Shown here in pieces: positions 53,979-63,840 of a stretch of DNA of 64,000 bases (the stretch's first letter is position 1; every line of letters starts with the position of its first letter). The stretch is from assembly GCA_032718475.1 (NCBI GenBank), contig JAUCBJ010008061.1, positions 1 through 64,000 of the forward strand, in the 5' to 3' direction. A program made the position numbers and the translations under genes. The notes beneath the pieces are model-generated. The model did not search any database and was not told the origin of the DNA. It was given only the letters and a program-made list of their open reading frames with translations. This DNA comes from Nemertoderma westbladi (taxonomy: Eukaryota; Xenacoelomorpha; Nemertodermatida; Nemertodermatidae).

Positions 53979-56294
53979 ATGGCGAGTAAGTTGATCAGAA
54001 AGAGAAATGCGGAGTCAGGAGGAAAGGAGATACTGGTGGATTTCACCGAGAGGCATCCGGAAGAGAAGACGAGAGGATACTACAAGAGGTTGGAAAGGGG
54101 TCACGCGGTACGAGCGCTGCAGGATCACTTCCGGGAGGCGCACGAACAGCGGCTGGTCGGGACCTACGGGACCCCGTCGCTGGACAACGCGATCTTCCAA
54201 CACTTCCACTACGTGGTGAAAGGGGACGAGGCGAAGTTCGGGATTCCGAAATACCCGAGGGAATCACCGAGGAAGGACTGGAAGAGATTCATAGAGTCCA
54301 TCAACAGAGGAGGATATATGATCCTAGATGACGAGGGAACCGTGGAAGACGAGGCGGGTTCGAGACGAGGAACGGCAGGGTCGGCCAGGACCATACTCCT
54401 ACATTTGGCCGCGCCAAATGGGGACATCTTCTTATTCGACCTAGGGACGTATGGGAAGAAGGACGGGCCGAAATTAGACCGATTACCGAAAGCGGTACAA
54501 GTCTTAGTAAGAGAAAAGTCGACGACGAAAGTGGGATTGGCGATTCGCGAGGACGCGGAGAGGATCATCGGTCCGGACGCCACCAACCTCCTGGATATGC
54601 AGAAAGTCTTTATGGCTATGACGGCACCGGATGGATTGGGGGTAGTCGGAAACACAGGCCAATGCGGGGCGGTGGCGATGGGCCAATTATTGGGGCTCGT
54701 ATGCCACAAACCGATGGACTGGGGGAAGTTTAGGGAAGAATACGGAGCAGAACTAGCGAACTCGCTAAAGTGGGGAGCGAGACCGGGAAAGCAGGAGGTA
54801 TATCAGTTCCGCAGGGGAGCGATAAAGGTATATCAGAAGCGATATATCCTGCAGGAGGACTGGATGATGATAAGTTTGCTTAACTTATTCATGACCGTGA
54901 TTATCGAGAGGGAACCAGGGGCATTTCTGTTATCGGGATCACCCCTAAGATACAGGAGAGCCTTTAAAGTGGCCTTTGACGGTCTGGTAGACCACCCGGG
55001 GCTGAAGGGCGAGTCGGTGTATTACAACAGCCGACATCTGGTAGACGGGGAGACAGACACACCATATCAGAGATGGGAGCAGCTAGAGACGGATAGACGA
55101 GAAGCAAAGCGACTGGAAGAAGTCGCTAGACGGGAGAGGATAGAAGCAGAAGAGAGGGAAGAGGAGGCCAGGACACAGAGTTACGGCTTCGAGGAACAGG
55201 CGGGCCTAGATGAACTTCATTGGACTTCGTCAGGGAGTTCGGGGTAGTCTCTAGGGCAAGAATTGGGATGGACAGTGGGATCGCCGAAACAGTCGACGTC
55301 GGGGTTGCGAACGATGCCCATACCAGCGGGCGCCGAGGGCGACCAACCGCCAAGGAAGTTAAGGGAGCTAGAGTGATGGAGAGCTACGGGCGAGAGCCAA
55401 GGCGGGATGGGACATAGTGGATCCATCGGGATACCGGGATTGGAGACACTACCAGAAGAGGAGGACGACGACGACGAGTTCGGAGAGATGCCGCCCATCG
55501 AGAGGATAGGCCACTCGGACACGGACTGGGTTGGCGGAAGGGTGGTGACGGCCAGTGGGGCGAGGGCCTTCTGGAACAGATCCGGCAAGCGGACCTAGGT
55601 GCACGAGGAGCCGGCGATTGATTTCGCGGGGAGCACCATCAGGTTGGGCGAGCAACCGGGGACGGCACCACGGATAGTATTCGGGGAGACGATGCCCGAG
55701 AGGGGCGGAGAGATCGACGTAAACAGGGAGACCAACGTAGAGAAGTTCGCCTACCAGCGACTCCACAGACCGCGGAGATCGCTTGGGACGAAAGACGAGG
55801 TGGGACGGGAGACATTGGTACTCGGCTGCGACTACTGTGGGAGACAGACCCATCGGGAAAGTAGCTGTCTATGCCGGTTCCAACAGGGAACCTTTTGTCT
55901 CTACTGCAGAGAACCAAGCCACAGGATGGGGGCGTGTCCACGGTTGCATAACCGATGTCCAAAGTGCCACTTTCGGGGACACTACGGACGCGAGTGCGAC
56001 TGGATGAACGACGAGGAGAAGTTCACAAGATTCGAGGAGTGGGCCGACGTCGGGGCCATGACGCGCCAGCGCATGAAGGCCCAGGAGTTCAAGTGGGGTT
56101 TCTTCCTTATCAATCAGGAGACTCACATGGAAATCATAAAGCGGAGGCTACCGTTTACCTACCAAGAGGTAGCAACGGCGGCGTCGTACGCTGGAGTGAT
56201 GAACACGCAAAGGTATCTGGACAGGTGGACGCCAGAGAACCGAAGGGAGTTTAGGGATTTCTTGGCGGAGCACGTACCAAAGGCAATAAAATGA
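53979..56294 (+). pseudogene. E5 ORF3: possible DEDD-type exonuclease plus zinc knuckles
   Basis: One frame of about 770 codons with three in-frame stops (55245 TAG, about 55374 TGA, 55596 TAG). N-terminal part (422 codons from ATG): MILDDEGT (D117/E119), LHLAAPNGDIFLFDL, TKVGLAIREDAERI (D192), LLDMQKVF (D206) and YILQEDWMMISLL (D294), a course that resembles RNase D/DEDD 3'-5' exonucleases. Then a Glu/Arg coiled coil and an acidic stretch (EEEDDDDEFG). C-terminal part 55599-56294 has three knuckles: CDYCGRQTHRESSC, CLYCREPSHRMGAC and CPKCHFRGHYGREC. BEL elements usually lack such an ORF. It has no env features (no signal peptide or membrane anchor). The exonuclease assignment is tentative, the knuckles are certain. 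Confidence 0.6.
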
Positions 56295-56706
56295 TCCTAT
56301 GGGACGCCACTAGAGGGAGACAACCGGTTGAGGTTGAGGGACGGAATAATAGTGCGGAGTGCGGAGAGAGTGCGGACGCGATTCTAGTGTGGGGGGGGGG
56401 GGAGAATAAGAGGCTGAGTAAGGGACGAGGAGGTCCGAGTGTGAGAGAGTTAGGGTGAGAGTGAAGAAGAGATAGGGCGGAAGTGTTGGGGAAACAAAAG
56501 TTGCGTGGGAGGTGAGCGCGATCGGCCTGACATGAGACGCCAGGCACACAGGGTAGCGTTATCATACCCATAGGGGGCGGCCTGGAAAGCCGACTCCGAG
56601 AGAAAAGAATTCCACCCCACACTCGATACTAGATCGGGATCCAGCGGGATTGTAGCGCACTTTTGGTTGATGCTATCTTCTTACCGGGAAGATAGCATGG
56701 GGGGAG
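56295..56706 (+). other. E5 3' untranslated region and polypurine tract
   Basis: Contains a run of 13 G (about 56391-56403) and text shared with E1, E3 and E4 (GGCCTGGAAAGCCGAC). It ends in GATAGCATGGGGGGAG, the polypurine tract just before the LTR, where plus-strand synthesis would start. Confidence 0.75.
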
Positions 56707-57254
56707 TGTTAGCTTATTCAATCCCGCTAACACCCCATAAAGTTATAAGCCGATAAGCAATATTGGGAGCCACGAGATTGGGTAATTAACCAACTCATGC
56801 CATCCCAATAAGAATGGGAAGGAAGCACACAATAGAGGGTCAGGGGCCAAACCCCTAACCCAGAGAGAACAGGAGGAGTGAACGGGAACACTCCAAAGGC
56901 CGCCAACAAGGGTATCAACCAATCAGAGGGGGGAAAGGCATCGATTAGGTAGAGTAACAAGGCCAACCGTGCAATATAGCCACTTGGCAGTAATATTACC
57001 AGTTCAGTTATCTCAGTGCAATACCGGTGCTAGTTAGGTTATTACATAGTTTTAGATAGGGAAGGACCGGGACTTTAGTTACCGTATCCCGCCTTCCGTA
57101 TACGACAATATTATCTCATACTATATCTATATCTATATTCACATGTTATATTATATACGACAAACAACATCAGAACTCGTTTCACTCTTTATACACGGCG
57201 GGGACGCGTGAACTAAAACCGGATAAACCGGGATCCCTCTTGGATCCCGTCACA
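56707..57254 (+). repeat. E5 3' LTR
   Basis: 548 bp, identical to the 5' LTR except at 5 positions. Confidence 0.95.
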
Positions 57255-57344
57255 TACCGGGTAAATTGTTTCATAATGCTTTGCTTTAAATTCAGTCTGT
57301 ATTGGCTGTGTAGAAAATAAATCTAATTCCTTAATAATTGACAT
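57255..57344 (-). pseudogene. Major capsid protein, N-terminal part
   Basis: Thirty codons from ATG at 57344 that contain ELDLFSTQPIQT, the conserved start of Polinton MCPs (the F54H12.2-like family). The gene runs into E5. It continues in the same frame at 43827, if one copy of the TACCG duplication and E5 are disregarded. Confidence 0.85.
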
Positions 57345-57497
57345 TATTAAAAAATACTTTTTTCGCAGTGTTTCAGTTTGCCTTTAATTTTTCTATTTTT
57401 ACTACGACGATGATGTATGTTCATAGACATTGGTCTAGTCGGTCGCTTTAAATCTCTATAAACTTTTTCTACAACCGATCTTGTTGATGGTTTCATT

Positions 57498-57872
57498 TTA
57501 TTTAACCCGCTTACCTTTTGGTATCACATGTTGTCTCATAAATTTTGCGGTAAATGGTAAAGCTTTTTGTAAAACTTTTTTTGCTAATGGCTTCCCAAAT
57601 TTTTTCAATGTAGATAAAGCGTCTGTAAATATACCTTCCCCGTGTTGATTTGTTCGCATCATACCTCTACGATAACATTGAAATCGACGTTGTTTTAAAT
57701 TTGGACCAAATGTACCAATTTGTTGACTGTAAGGGTCAATATATGAACCACCTCGAAAAACAGAAACTTGCGTCGAACCTCTCGTACTTCTACCACCTTT
57801 AAAAACAGCAAGATTAGAGTCTGCACCACCATATTGAGGTTTACTGTATCTTTGAAATAAATCGGAATCCAT
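57498..57872 (-). CDS. Small basic Polinton core-type protein
   Basis: 124 codons, ending in a basic amphipathic region (FTDALSTLKKFGKPLAKKVL, PKGKRVK), with GGSYIDPYSQQIG and several GG dipeptides that could be protease sites. It resembles the short conserved Polinton/adintovirus proteins compared with adenovirus minor core proteins. It lies about 150 bp upstream of MCP on the same strand. Confidence 0.6.
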   Translation of the reverse strand: MDSDLFQRYSKPQYGGADSNLAVFKGGRSTRGSTQVSVFRGGSYIDPYSQQIGTFGPNLKQRRFQCYRRGMMRTNQHGEGIFTDALSTLKKFGKPLAKKVLQKALPFTAKFMRQHVIPKGKRVK

Positions 57873-57971
57873 TTTAATTTATTTTTTTAAAGTGTAAGGT
57901 AATAGAAGTTGTGCCGTATTCAAAATTCAAATCTTTTCATTCTTTGTCTGTTATTTCAATATGAATGTATG

Positions 57972-58727
57972 TTATCTTATATGATTTTTTACAGGGATAT
58001 AATGAATTGTATCCTTGGCAAATTCTTTATTTATTACACTACCATATTTCACGTCATCAGGTATCGCCACGCGACGAAGTAAAGCTAAACCAAAATCATT
58101 AATATATTCATTTTCAATTATATTAGTAGTCACATACATGTTCAACTTAGGTTCTGGAATAGAATTGGGTGGTTGAGGGCATAAAAATACCATCTGGTAA
58201 GCTTTTTCTTCATTTCCGATAATTTTTATTAAATAACCCTTTATATTATTTTTCGTCTTCAAAATAATTTTAAAATTTGGATTTAAATTCGCACCGAGAT
58301 TATTTTCAGTAATTCCAAAATAATAGGCTAATTGTTGACCTATAAATAACTTTCGTACAGTTTTCCCTAAAATAAATTGCAACCTATTTTGCTGAGTATT
58401 TTCAACTATTTGTAATTTATCTTTCAATGCCCCAGTGTTAAAATAATCTATAATGTCATTGATACTGTAGAACAAGCCGGATGGAAGTGTATCCTCAAAA
58501 TTTTTTTTCCCTTTTTTTAATAAAATAACATTCTCTACATTGTTATACATGGATGGTAACGTGGCTAAGTAAAATATACTTTTTATACCTACCACCCAGT
58601 TTTCGTTTGGGTTTATAGGTAAGGCACCATGGAAATTGATCTGATAATTACTACCAGTATTACGGGGAAAATCAATTGGACACGAGTTACTTGGTAGCCT
58701 AACATAGAACTCATCCATCACCATCAC
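57972..58727 (-). CDS. Penton-like minor capsid protein, copy 2
   Basis: 251 codons. N-terminus FYVRLPSNSCPIDFPRNTGS, then NENWVVGIKSIFYLATLP, and near the C-terminus YVTTNIIENEYINDFGLALL…YIPVK. This matches the course of the Polinton minor capsid (penton, PY) protein, a single jelly roll at the fivefold vertices. It overlaps the next gene upstream by 17 bp and is a diverged paralogue of it (TDIIKSSFVGDALAPLLR against TNIIENEYINDFGLALLR). Confidence 0.65.
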   Translation of the reverse strand: MMVMDEFYVRLPSNSCPIDFPRNTGSNYQINFHGALPINPNENWVVGIKSIFYLATLPSMYNNVENVILLKKGKKNFEDTLPSGLFYSINDIIDYFNTGALKDKLQIVENTQQNRLQFILGKTVRKLFIGQQLAYYFGITENNLGANLNPNFKIILKTKNNIKGYLIKIIGNEEKAYQMVFLCPQPPNSIPEPKLNMYVTTNIIENEYINDFGLALLRRVAIPDDVKYGSVINKEFAKDTIHYIPVKNHIR

Positions 58728-59580
58728 GTATTAACTTAAGTGTTATAACAGTGCGACCACCGTTGAAATTAATTAATTCACCTTGACCGTCACGTAAAGT
58801 AATTAAGATTGTTTTTAGTTTTTTATTCAACAACGGGTAATAGCAAATGCTCTCGTATTCGTGATTAATATATTTTCGATTTAATTGTGTTAAAGGACAG
58901 GTTCTTAAGAGCGGAGCTAAAGCATCACCAACAAATGAGCTCTTAATAATATCTGTATATATGAAGATTGTATCTTTATTACGAGTAATATTTGTGGGAT
59001 TTGGAAAATCTAAAATCCCAATTTCCGAAATTTTTGGTCCACTATAATTTAAAATTAATATCGGCTGTTCTATATTGCTTAATTCATCCACTGTAGTGGT
59101 ACTGTATATATCCCAATTCGGAATACCTGGATGATTCTGATCCAATAACTGTTTTAAGCCTAGAATTTGTATTAAATCACCACGTAGACTTAATTGTATT
59201 TTTTTCAACTTTTTAGGAAATTTAAATTTAATTCTAGAATTATTTGTATTAAAAATGAATTCGAAATCTCTATATTTCGCTTCAGAATTAAACAGTTTAT
59301 TTATATCATCAATAATGACTTGAATAGAGCTATGCATACCAGGAAATAAACTGTATAATTTGGCATCTTTTGCATCTACCCCGATTGACAGCGAGATTTG
59401 AGTTTGCAGAGTAATATTACTGTACGTTGCTTGGTATTGAATCTCGGCGAGTCCAATTTTAGCGTTTGAACCAATATATAATTCTTCAGCTAAATCAACA
59501 GTAAACTCGCTAGGGTTATTATTGGGGTATGTGTTTAATGAGCTATCTGAAACTAGAGTGATATATGTATCTACAGCCAT
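58711..59580 (-). CDS. Penton-like minor capsid protein, copy 1 (PY)
   Basis: 289 codons beginning MAVDTYITLVSDSSLNTYP, with FTVDLAEELYIGSNAKIGLA, IYTDIIKSSFVGDALAPLLR and LITLRDGQGELINFNGGR, the conserved C-terminal block of Polinton penton proteins. The ATG is directly preceded by an AAT repeat on the coding strand. It would sit at capsid vertices with MCP. Confidence 0.75.
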   Translation of the reverse strand: MAVDTYITLVSDSSLNTYPNNNPSEFTVDLAEELYIGSNAKIGLAEIQYQATYSNITLQTQISLSIGVDAKDAKLYSLFPGMHSSIQVIIDDINKLFNSEAKYRDFEFIFNTNNSRIKFKFPKKLKKIQLSLRGDLIQILGLKQLLDQNHPGIPNWDIYSTTTVDELSNIEQPILILNYSGPKISEIGILDFPNPTNITRNKDTIFIYTDIIKSSFVGDALAPLLRTCPLTQLNRKYINHEYESICYYPLLNKKLKTILITLRDGQGELINFNGGRTVITLKLIRDGDG

Positions 59581-60048
59581 TATTATTATTATTTAAGCTC
59601 TCTCTGCTTGACTCCTTTGTACATACAGTATGGTACAATGTTAAACTATAGACATCTGTGACCACGTTCATTGTTTCTACAGTATATGCGAGAGATCAAT
59701 ATTTAAAGCGAATGAACTATAGATATTAGACTTACAACATAGTAATATCATTCGAGTTAATATTGATTAATTACGATCATATGTGACCATTATTCGCTTA
59801 AGCTCTCTCTACTTGACTCCTTTGTACATACAGTACGGTATAATGTTAAATTATTAGACATCTGTGACCACGTTCGTTGCCGCTTCTACAGTATATGCGA
59901 GGGATCAATATTTTACTGGCTTTATTTAAAGCGAATGAACTATAGATATTAGACTTACAGTATAGTATAGTAATATCATTCGAGTTAATATTGATTAATT
60001 ACAGTCATATGTGACTAAAATGAATTAATATACAGTATAAACCTAAAC
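59581..60048. repeat. Duplicated intergenic segment between INT and penton gene
   Basis: A unit of about 205 bp (CTCTCTCTGCTTGACTCCTT…) occurs twice in tandem (about 59598-59806 and 59808-60010) with a few differences. It ends at an AAT repeat before the penton start. It is the likely promoter region of the penton gene block. Confidence 0.7.
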
Positions 60049-61137
60049 TTATTGAATATGCTGTACCCACGATTGTTTCTTGGATCCAATGAATCGGACT
60101 AAATATTCTTTTTTCCCATTGCGCACACGTTCTTTAAGTTTGCCAATATTTTTGTCAATCGGAAGATAAATATTACTATTCGGGTGGACCTTTTGGAGTT
60201 CGTATGAATAAAATAGCCCATTTATTATAGCACCTGCGCTGTCCTTAATATCGAACATTACCGCTGGTACTCTATCCAATCTAACCCGATGAATAATAAA
60301 TAATTCACGTGTCCATTGTTCTCGATAGCCTTTAGCAAAAGCAGTATGCGCGATAGATAATTGTACTGTATCTCCAACTTTAAATTTTATTTTCTTGTGA
60401 TTAATCTGTCTATATTTCCCATATAATCTATTCATTAATTCAGTTTCATTAAATTTATTAACTTCAATGGGCGTCATTTGTATTGTCCTATGATATGACC
60501 TATTATAAGCCAAGATAAGCTTCGGTAAAATTTTTATCCAAACATTATTTCCCCGTTGCGTGAAAATTCTGAACATCTTTGTTTTTAATGTTCTATTGAA
60601 TCTCTCGACAATAGCCGCCTTATTCACAGAGTACATTACGTAATACTGTATACCAATAGTATCTAAATATTTCCTTACAGATTTATTTAGAAACTCAGAA
60701 CCTTGATCAGTCGCGATTCTGTTTTGTTTACCTTTCTGGAATATTTTTTGCAATATACTAATAATTTCAATACCTGTTTTTGTCTTCATACCATAGGCAA
60801 AAGCAAGCCGGCTAAAGGCATCAATACATGTTAATATATAGTTATAATTATTATTTTGTGATTTATATTGCTGCATATCCACCAGATCTATCATATATAT
60901 ATCTTTTAACCCTCCCGTAAATATTTTAGATGTTGGATAACGATGTCTACGTGGTGCGTTAAGGGAGTATGTCTTTTGCCCACTCAACCATTTCTGAGCT
61001 TGAGCTAGTTTGATGTTTGCGGCTTTTGCTAATTTTGCGATACTTGCAAAACCCGCAGGGGATGAAGGATCTAAATAAATTCTTAACAGTTTTTTGTCTA
61101 AGCTTCGGCTTAAAATCGGGCTCATCTTGCGTGGCAT
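60049..61137 (-). CDS. Polinton integrase (INT)
   Basis: 362 codons. Retroviral-type core: YMIDLVDMQQY (D84), RIATDQGSEF (D144) and VERFNRTLKT (E178), plus a basic N-terminal region and a C-terminal SH3/chromodomain-like part (KERVRNGKKEYLVRFIG…SWVQ). It would insert Polinton DNA into the host genome. It is complete by eye and has no stops. Confidence 0.85.
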   Translation of the reverse strand: MPRKMSPILSRSLDKKLLRIYLDPSSPAGFASIAKLAKAANIKLAQAQKWLSGQKTYSLNAPRRHRYPTSKIFTGGLKDIYMIDLVDMQQYKSQNNNYNYILTCIDAFSRLAFAYGMKTKTGIEIISILQKIFQKGKQNRIATDQGSEFLNKSVRKYLDTIGIQYYVMYSVNKAAIVERFNRTLKTKMFRIFTQRGNNVWIKILPKLILAYNRSYHRTIQMTPIEVNKFNETELMNRLYGKYRQINHKKIKFKVGDTVQLSIAHTAFAKGYREQWTRELFIIHRVRLDRVPAVMFDIKDSAGAIINGLFYSYELQKVHPNSNIYLPIDKNIGKLKERVRNGKKEYLVRFIGSKKQSWVQHIQ

Positions 61138-61188
61138 CTTTTCGACAACCGCAAGTAATATGTATATTCAAATCTCTTATAAAGGGCA

Positions 61189-61356
61189 TCACCGTAAAAA
61201 CAGCTGAAATTTTTTTATTTTCTTTGAAGTTGATGTTTTGAAGGGTTTTCTTTTTGTAGTATTTACTCTAGGTATATCTTGAGGTTTTAAATCAGTAGCT
61301 AACAGTTTACTCGATACTAAATATAATTTTCTAAATGTTACACCCGTTTTAACCAT
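61189..61356 (-). CDS. Small basic ORF between INT and core-type protein
   Basis: 55 codons from ATG (MVKTGVTFRKLYLVSSKLLA), Lys-rich C-terminus. It lies between the integrase and the next gene upstream, 2 bp from it. Its size and charge would fit a small core peptide, but I know no homologue. Confidence 0.35.
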   Translation of the reverse strand: MVKTGVTFRKLYLVSSKLLATDLKPQDIPRVNTTKRKPFKTSTSKKIKKFQLFLR

Positions 61357-61358
61357 TA

Positions 61359-61742
61359 TTACCGTCCGCGGTTAATTTTTTTCGCAATAGCCGCTCCAGC
61401 GGCGGCGGCACCAGCACTCGCGGCGAGTTTCGCACCAATGCTGAGTAAGGGTATTAGAAACGGTAGTATGCCTCCAGATTGATTGCTTAACTTTTTTCTG
61501 TAACTTGATATATTTTTTGTTTTGCGGTTGAGTGATTTCAATAACTTTTTATAGCGGCGAATATTTCTAAATGAATGAGGGGTCAATTTTACGTTACCTT
61601 TTAGAATATTTAATGCAGTATTTACAATGAACCGTATTAATTCGTTACTCGCGGTATGGTTAATAAAATAAGTTCTTTGTTGAGGGGTAGCGCTGCGTAG
61701 AAATTCCAGTTCGTTATGATATTTCTGCACAAGTCTATTCAT
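61359..61742 (-). CDS. Conserved Polinton core-type protein
   Basis: 127 codons. ELIRFIVNTALNILKGNVKL, RYKKLLKSL and a C-terminal QSGGILPFLIPLLSIG followed by an Ala-rich helix. This is a conserved small Polinton protein. The GG before the hydrophobic segment is a likely PRO cleavage site, by analogy with adenovirus precursor proteins. Confidence 0.65.
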   Translation of the reverse strand: MNRLVQKYHNELEFLRSATPQQRTYFINHTASNELIRFIVNTALNILKGNVKLTPHSFRNIRRYKKLLKSLNRKTKNISSYRKKLSNQSGGILPFLIPLLSIGAKLAASAGAAAAGAAIAKKINRGR

Positions 61743-61775
61743 TCTTGCAACATTATTGAAAATTGTTACAAAATA

Positions 61776-62459
61776 TTAATTATTATTATTATTATTATTA
61801 TTATTTTCGCTACGTTTATAGTCAATGTAATTTTTAATGTAACAATTATGATTACGAAATATATCCGATCTAAATCTTAAATGTTCGGGTGTTTCCTGTC
61901 GTAAATCAATTAAGAAATGTGAAAATGGTTCAATAGTCGCATCTTGATAGGAATCTACTAAAAATTTGGTCTGCCCTGGTAACATCTGCTTCGCGAAATT
62001 TAAAACCGATAAACTGTCTCGCGGATTTTTCATTAATACTAAGGTATGGCTATTAATTGATCTTGTGCGGTTATGCTTCCCACCGTAAAACATGTTTTGC
62101 GTTATAAAACAAATAAATATATTGGAATGATGAGCTACCTTAGTAAACAATACAGTTAAAGCTGTACTGGACTCAGTTTCTGTTAATAAATCATCTATAA
62201 TTAATAAATCTCGACTATTCACTAAACTATCTATATTTTCAGGCAAACCTTTGTAAAGGTGTGTAATACCAGGAATAGTCGGGGGATTGCTCCCGTAACA
62301 ATACAATACTCGCAAGGGGGGTTCGTTGAAACAACCATTCTTGTGTTTAATTAAATTGCTGACAAATGTAGACTTTCCGGAACCAGACGGGCCAGAAATT
62401 ATCATACTCGTTCCCATTTGAAAGTTTAAATTATATGGACCTGAATTAAAGTCAGCCAT
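61776..62459 (-). CDS. Packaging ATPase (A32/FtsK-HerA-like)
   Basis: 227 codons. Walker A GPSGSGKSTF (Lys29), Walker B DLLIIDDLL (Asp89-Asp90), then the sensor-type block ICFITQNMFYGG and NSHTLVLMKNPRD. It pumps DNA into the capsid. The C-terminus is a run of Asn from an AAT repeat. Confidence 0.85.
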   Translation of the reverse strand: MADFNSGPYNLNFQMGTSMIISGPSGSGKSTFVSNLIKHKNGCFNEPPLRVLYCYGSNPPTIPGITHLYKGLPENIDSLVNSRDLLIIDDLLTETESSTALTVLFTKVAHHSNIFICFITQNMFYGGKHNRTRSINSHTLVLMKNPRDSLSVLNFAKQMLPGQTKFLVDSYQDATIEPFSHFLIDLRQETPEHLRFRSDIFRNHNCYIKNYIDYKRSENNNNNNNNN

Positions 62460-62645
62460 TTATTATTATTATTAAGATATATCAACAATACAATATAATA
62501 TAATATAATATAAATATCAATAAACCATCACCATTACTATGTATATATGTAACAATTCACAAAAAACAGCATTTTACAACAAAAAGTATGTACAACTGTA
62601 GTATTAGTATATTTATCATGGTAATCTTTCGTTCTATTTATTACC
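62460..62645. other. Intergenic AT-rich spacer
   Basis: AAT and TATAA repeats only; candidate promoter region of the ATPase gene. Confidence 0.4.
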
Positions 62646-63347
62646 TTATTTGAAAAGATTGTGTAATCGTATACCTGCAATCAACAGACATTGTTTTCGA
62701 TTTAAATAATGTCCATACCAAGTGAGATAGCGGTGACATCGTATAAATTCGTTATACTTCTTAGTTTGACATTTACGTTCTATACCACGTCCGTAGCATT
62801 TAGTACTGGAAATATGACTTAGAGTATGCTCAGTCAAAGTGCGAATTACTCTCATACACAAATCATTGCAAAGAATACCTTCATCAAGTTTCAAATAATA
62901 CTTTTTTGGTTTTATACCTCTTGAAGATGATTCATCTTTATATGTCTTAAAGTAAATATCAAAACTACGTAAATTCTTATTTAATTTTACTGTGATATTT
63001 TTATGTTCTTCATCAAACAACCAAGGTACCATAAAGCCGCCTTTTTTCACTATATATCGATAAAAAATATTCTGTGATATTGTAAATAACTCGTTAGGTT
63101 CGTTACTTTTTCCTGAAATGTAAATAGAATTCCGCAGCTCTTTCCAATAATATGGATTATATAACTTGTTTACTCTGCAAAGTGTCTGTACTCTACAAAT
63201 TGGACAAATTTTAGTACAATCATTAATTTCAACATGTTGATCAATACATGTCACGCAAGTTCCATGTTTATTAACACATATGTAACAATCAAGATGTTTT
63301 AAATTAGAATAACAAATACTACAATTTGTGTTTATTAATATATCCAT
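62646..63347 (-). CDS. RING-finger protein
   Basis: 233 codons with an N-terminal RING-HC: C9-x2-C12, C24, H28, C31-x2-C34 and C48-x2-C51 (CSIC…CVNKHGTCVTC…CPIC). RING proteins usually act as ubiquitin E3 ligases. The rest is lysine- and tyrosine-rich and unrecognised. RING genes occur in several Polintons and large DNA viruses; the target is unknown. Confidence 0.75.
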   Translation of the reverse strand: MDILINTNCSICYSNLKHLDCYICVNKHGTCVTCIDQHVEINDCTKICPICRVQTLCRVNKLYNPYYWKELRNSIYISGKSNEPNELFTISQNIFYRYIVKKGGFMVPWLFDEEHKNITVKLNKNLRSFDIYFKTYKDESSSRGIKPKKYYLKLDEGILCNDLCMRVIRTLTEHTLSHISSTKCYGRGIERKCQTKKYNEFIRCHRYLTWYGHYLNRKQCLLIAGIRLHNLFK

Positions 63348-63414
63348 TTTTCTTAAATAACCAAACCAAAATCGTTAAAATGTTGATAAAATATTTATAA
63401 TATAGCTGAAAGAG

Positions 63415-63840
63415 TCAAGAATCATCTTCATTGTCATCGGTTTCATCAGTGGTTACAAGGGTTTCTTTCGAAATAATAACAATAAACAAAGCCATACTTT
63501 CATAAGCATTTTTACGATCTAATTTGATCTCAAACTTTTCACATTTATTGCTCGCTATATTACCACTATATTGAGTAATAACAATAAAGTTATCTGACAT
63601 TGATAAAATTGTGAATTTATCTAAATCATCTTCTTCTTTGTAATCTAAAAGGTAATTAGTAGAATCTACCTCACCGAAAATATCAATAGATTGTAGTTCT
63701 TTTCTTGCTTGTTCAGAAATGTCTATTTTAAAATTAGGTTGTGAAGGACAATAAATAGTGTTACCAATAACAATACAAGTAAGATTATCTACAGTATTAA
63801 ATGTATGTCTTATTACAGGCGCAGGTGTATCAGAAGACAT
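63415..63840 (-). CDS. Unrecognised acidic Polinton protein
   Basis: 142 codons. I choose the ATG at 63840 (MSSDTPAPVIRHTFN), because the upstream Met is separated from it by a run of Ile codons from an AAT repeat. The protein ends DETDDNEDDS. No motif was recognised. Confidence 0.5.
   Translation of the reverse strand: MSSDTPAPVIRHTFNTVDNLTCIVIGNTIYCPSQPNFKIDISEQARKELQSIDIFGEVDSTNYLLDYKEEDDLDKFTILSMSDNFIVITQYSGNIASNKCEKFEIKLDRKNAYESMALFIVIISKETLVTTDETDDNEDDS

Larger units (their letters stand above)
43833..57254 (+). mobile_element. E5: nearly full-length BEL/Pao element inside the Polinton capsid gene
   Basis: Two 548-bp LTRs (TGTTAG…CA) flank 12.3 kb with gag, pol and an extra 3' ORF. 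The LTRs differ at 5 positions (about 0.9%), so the insertion is recent. Breaks: one nonsense codon and poly-G length shifts in gag, an 11-bp duplication in pol, and three stops in ORF3. Order in pol is DUF1759, zinc knuckle, protease, RT, RNase H, integrase, DUF5641-like end, the standard Pao order. Confidence 0.95.

Noticed and set aside
53979-56294. ORF3 of E5 as an envelope gene
   Set aside because: No signal peptide, no membrane anchor, no Cys pattern of env. It has zinc knuckles and a nuclease-like course instead.
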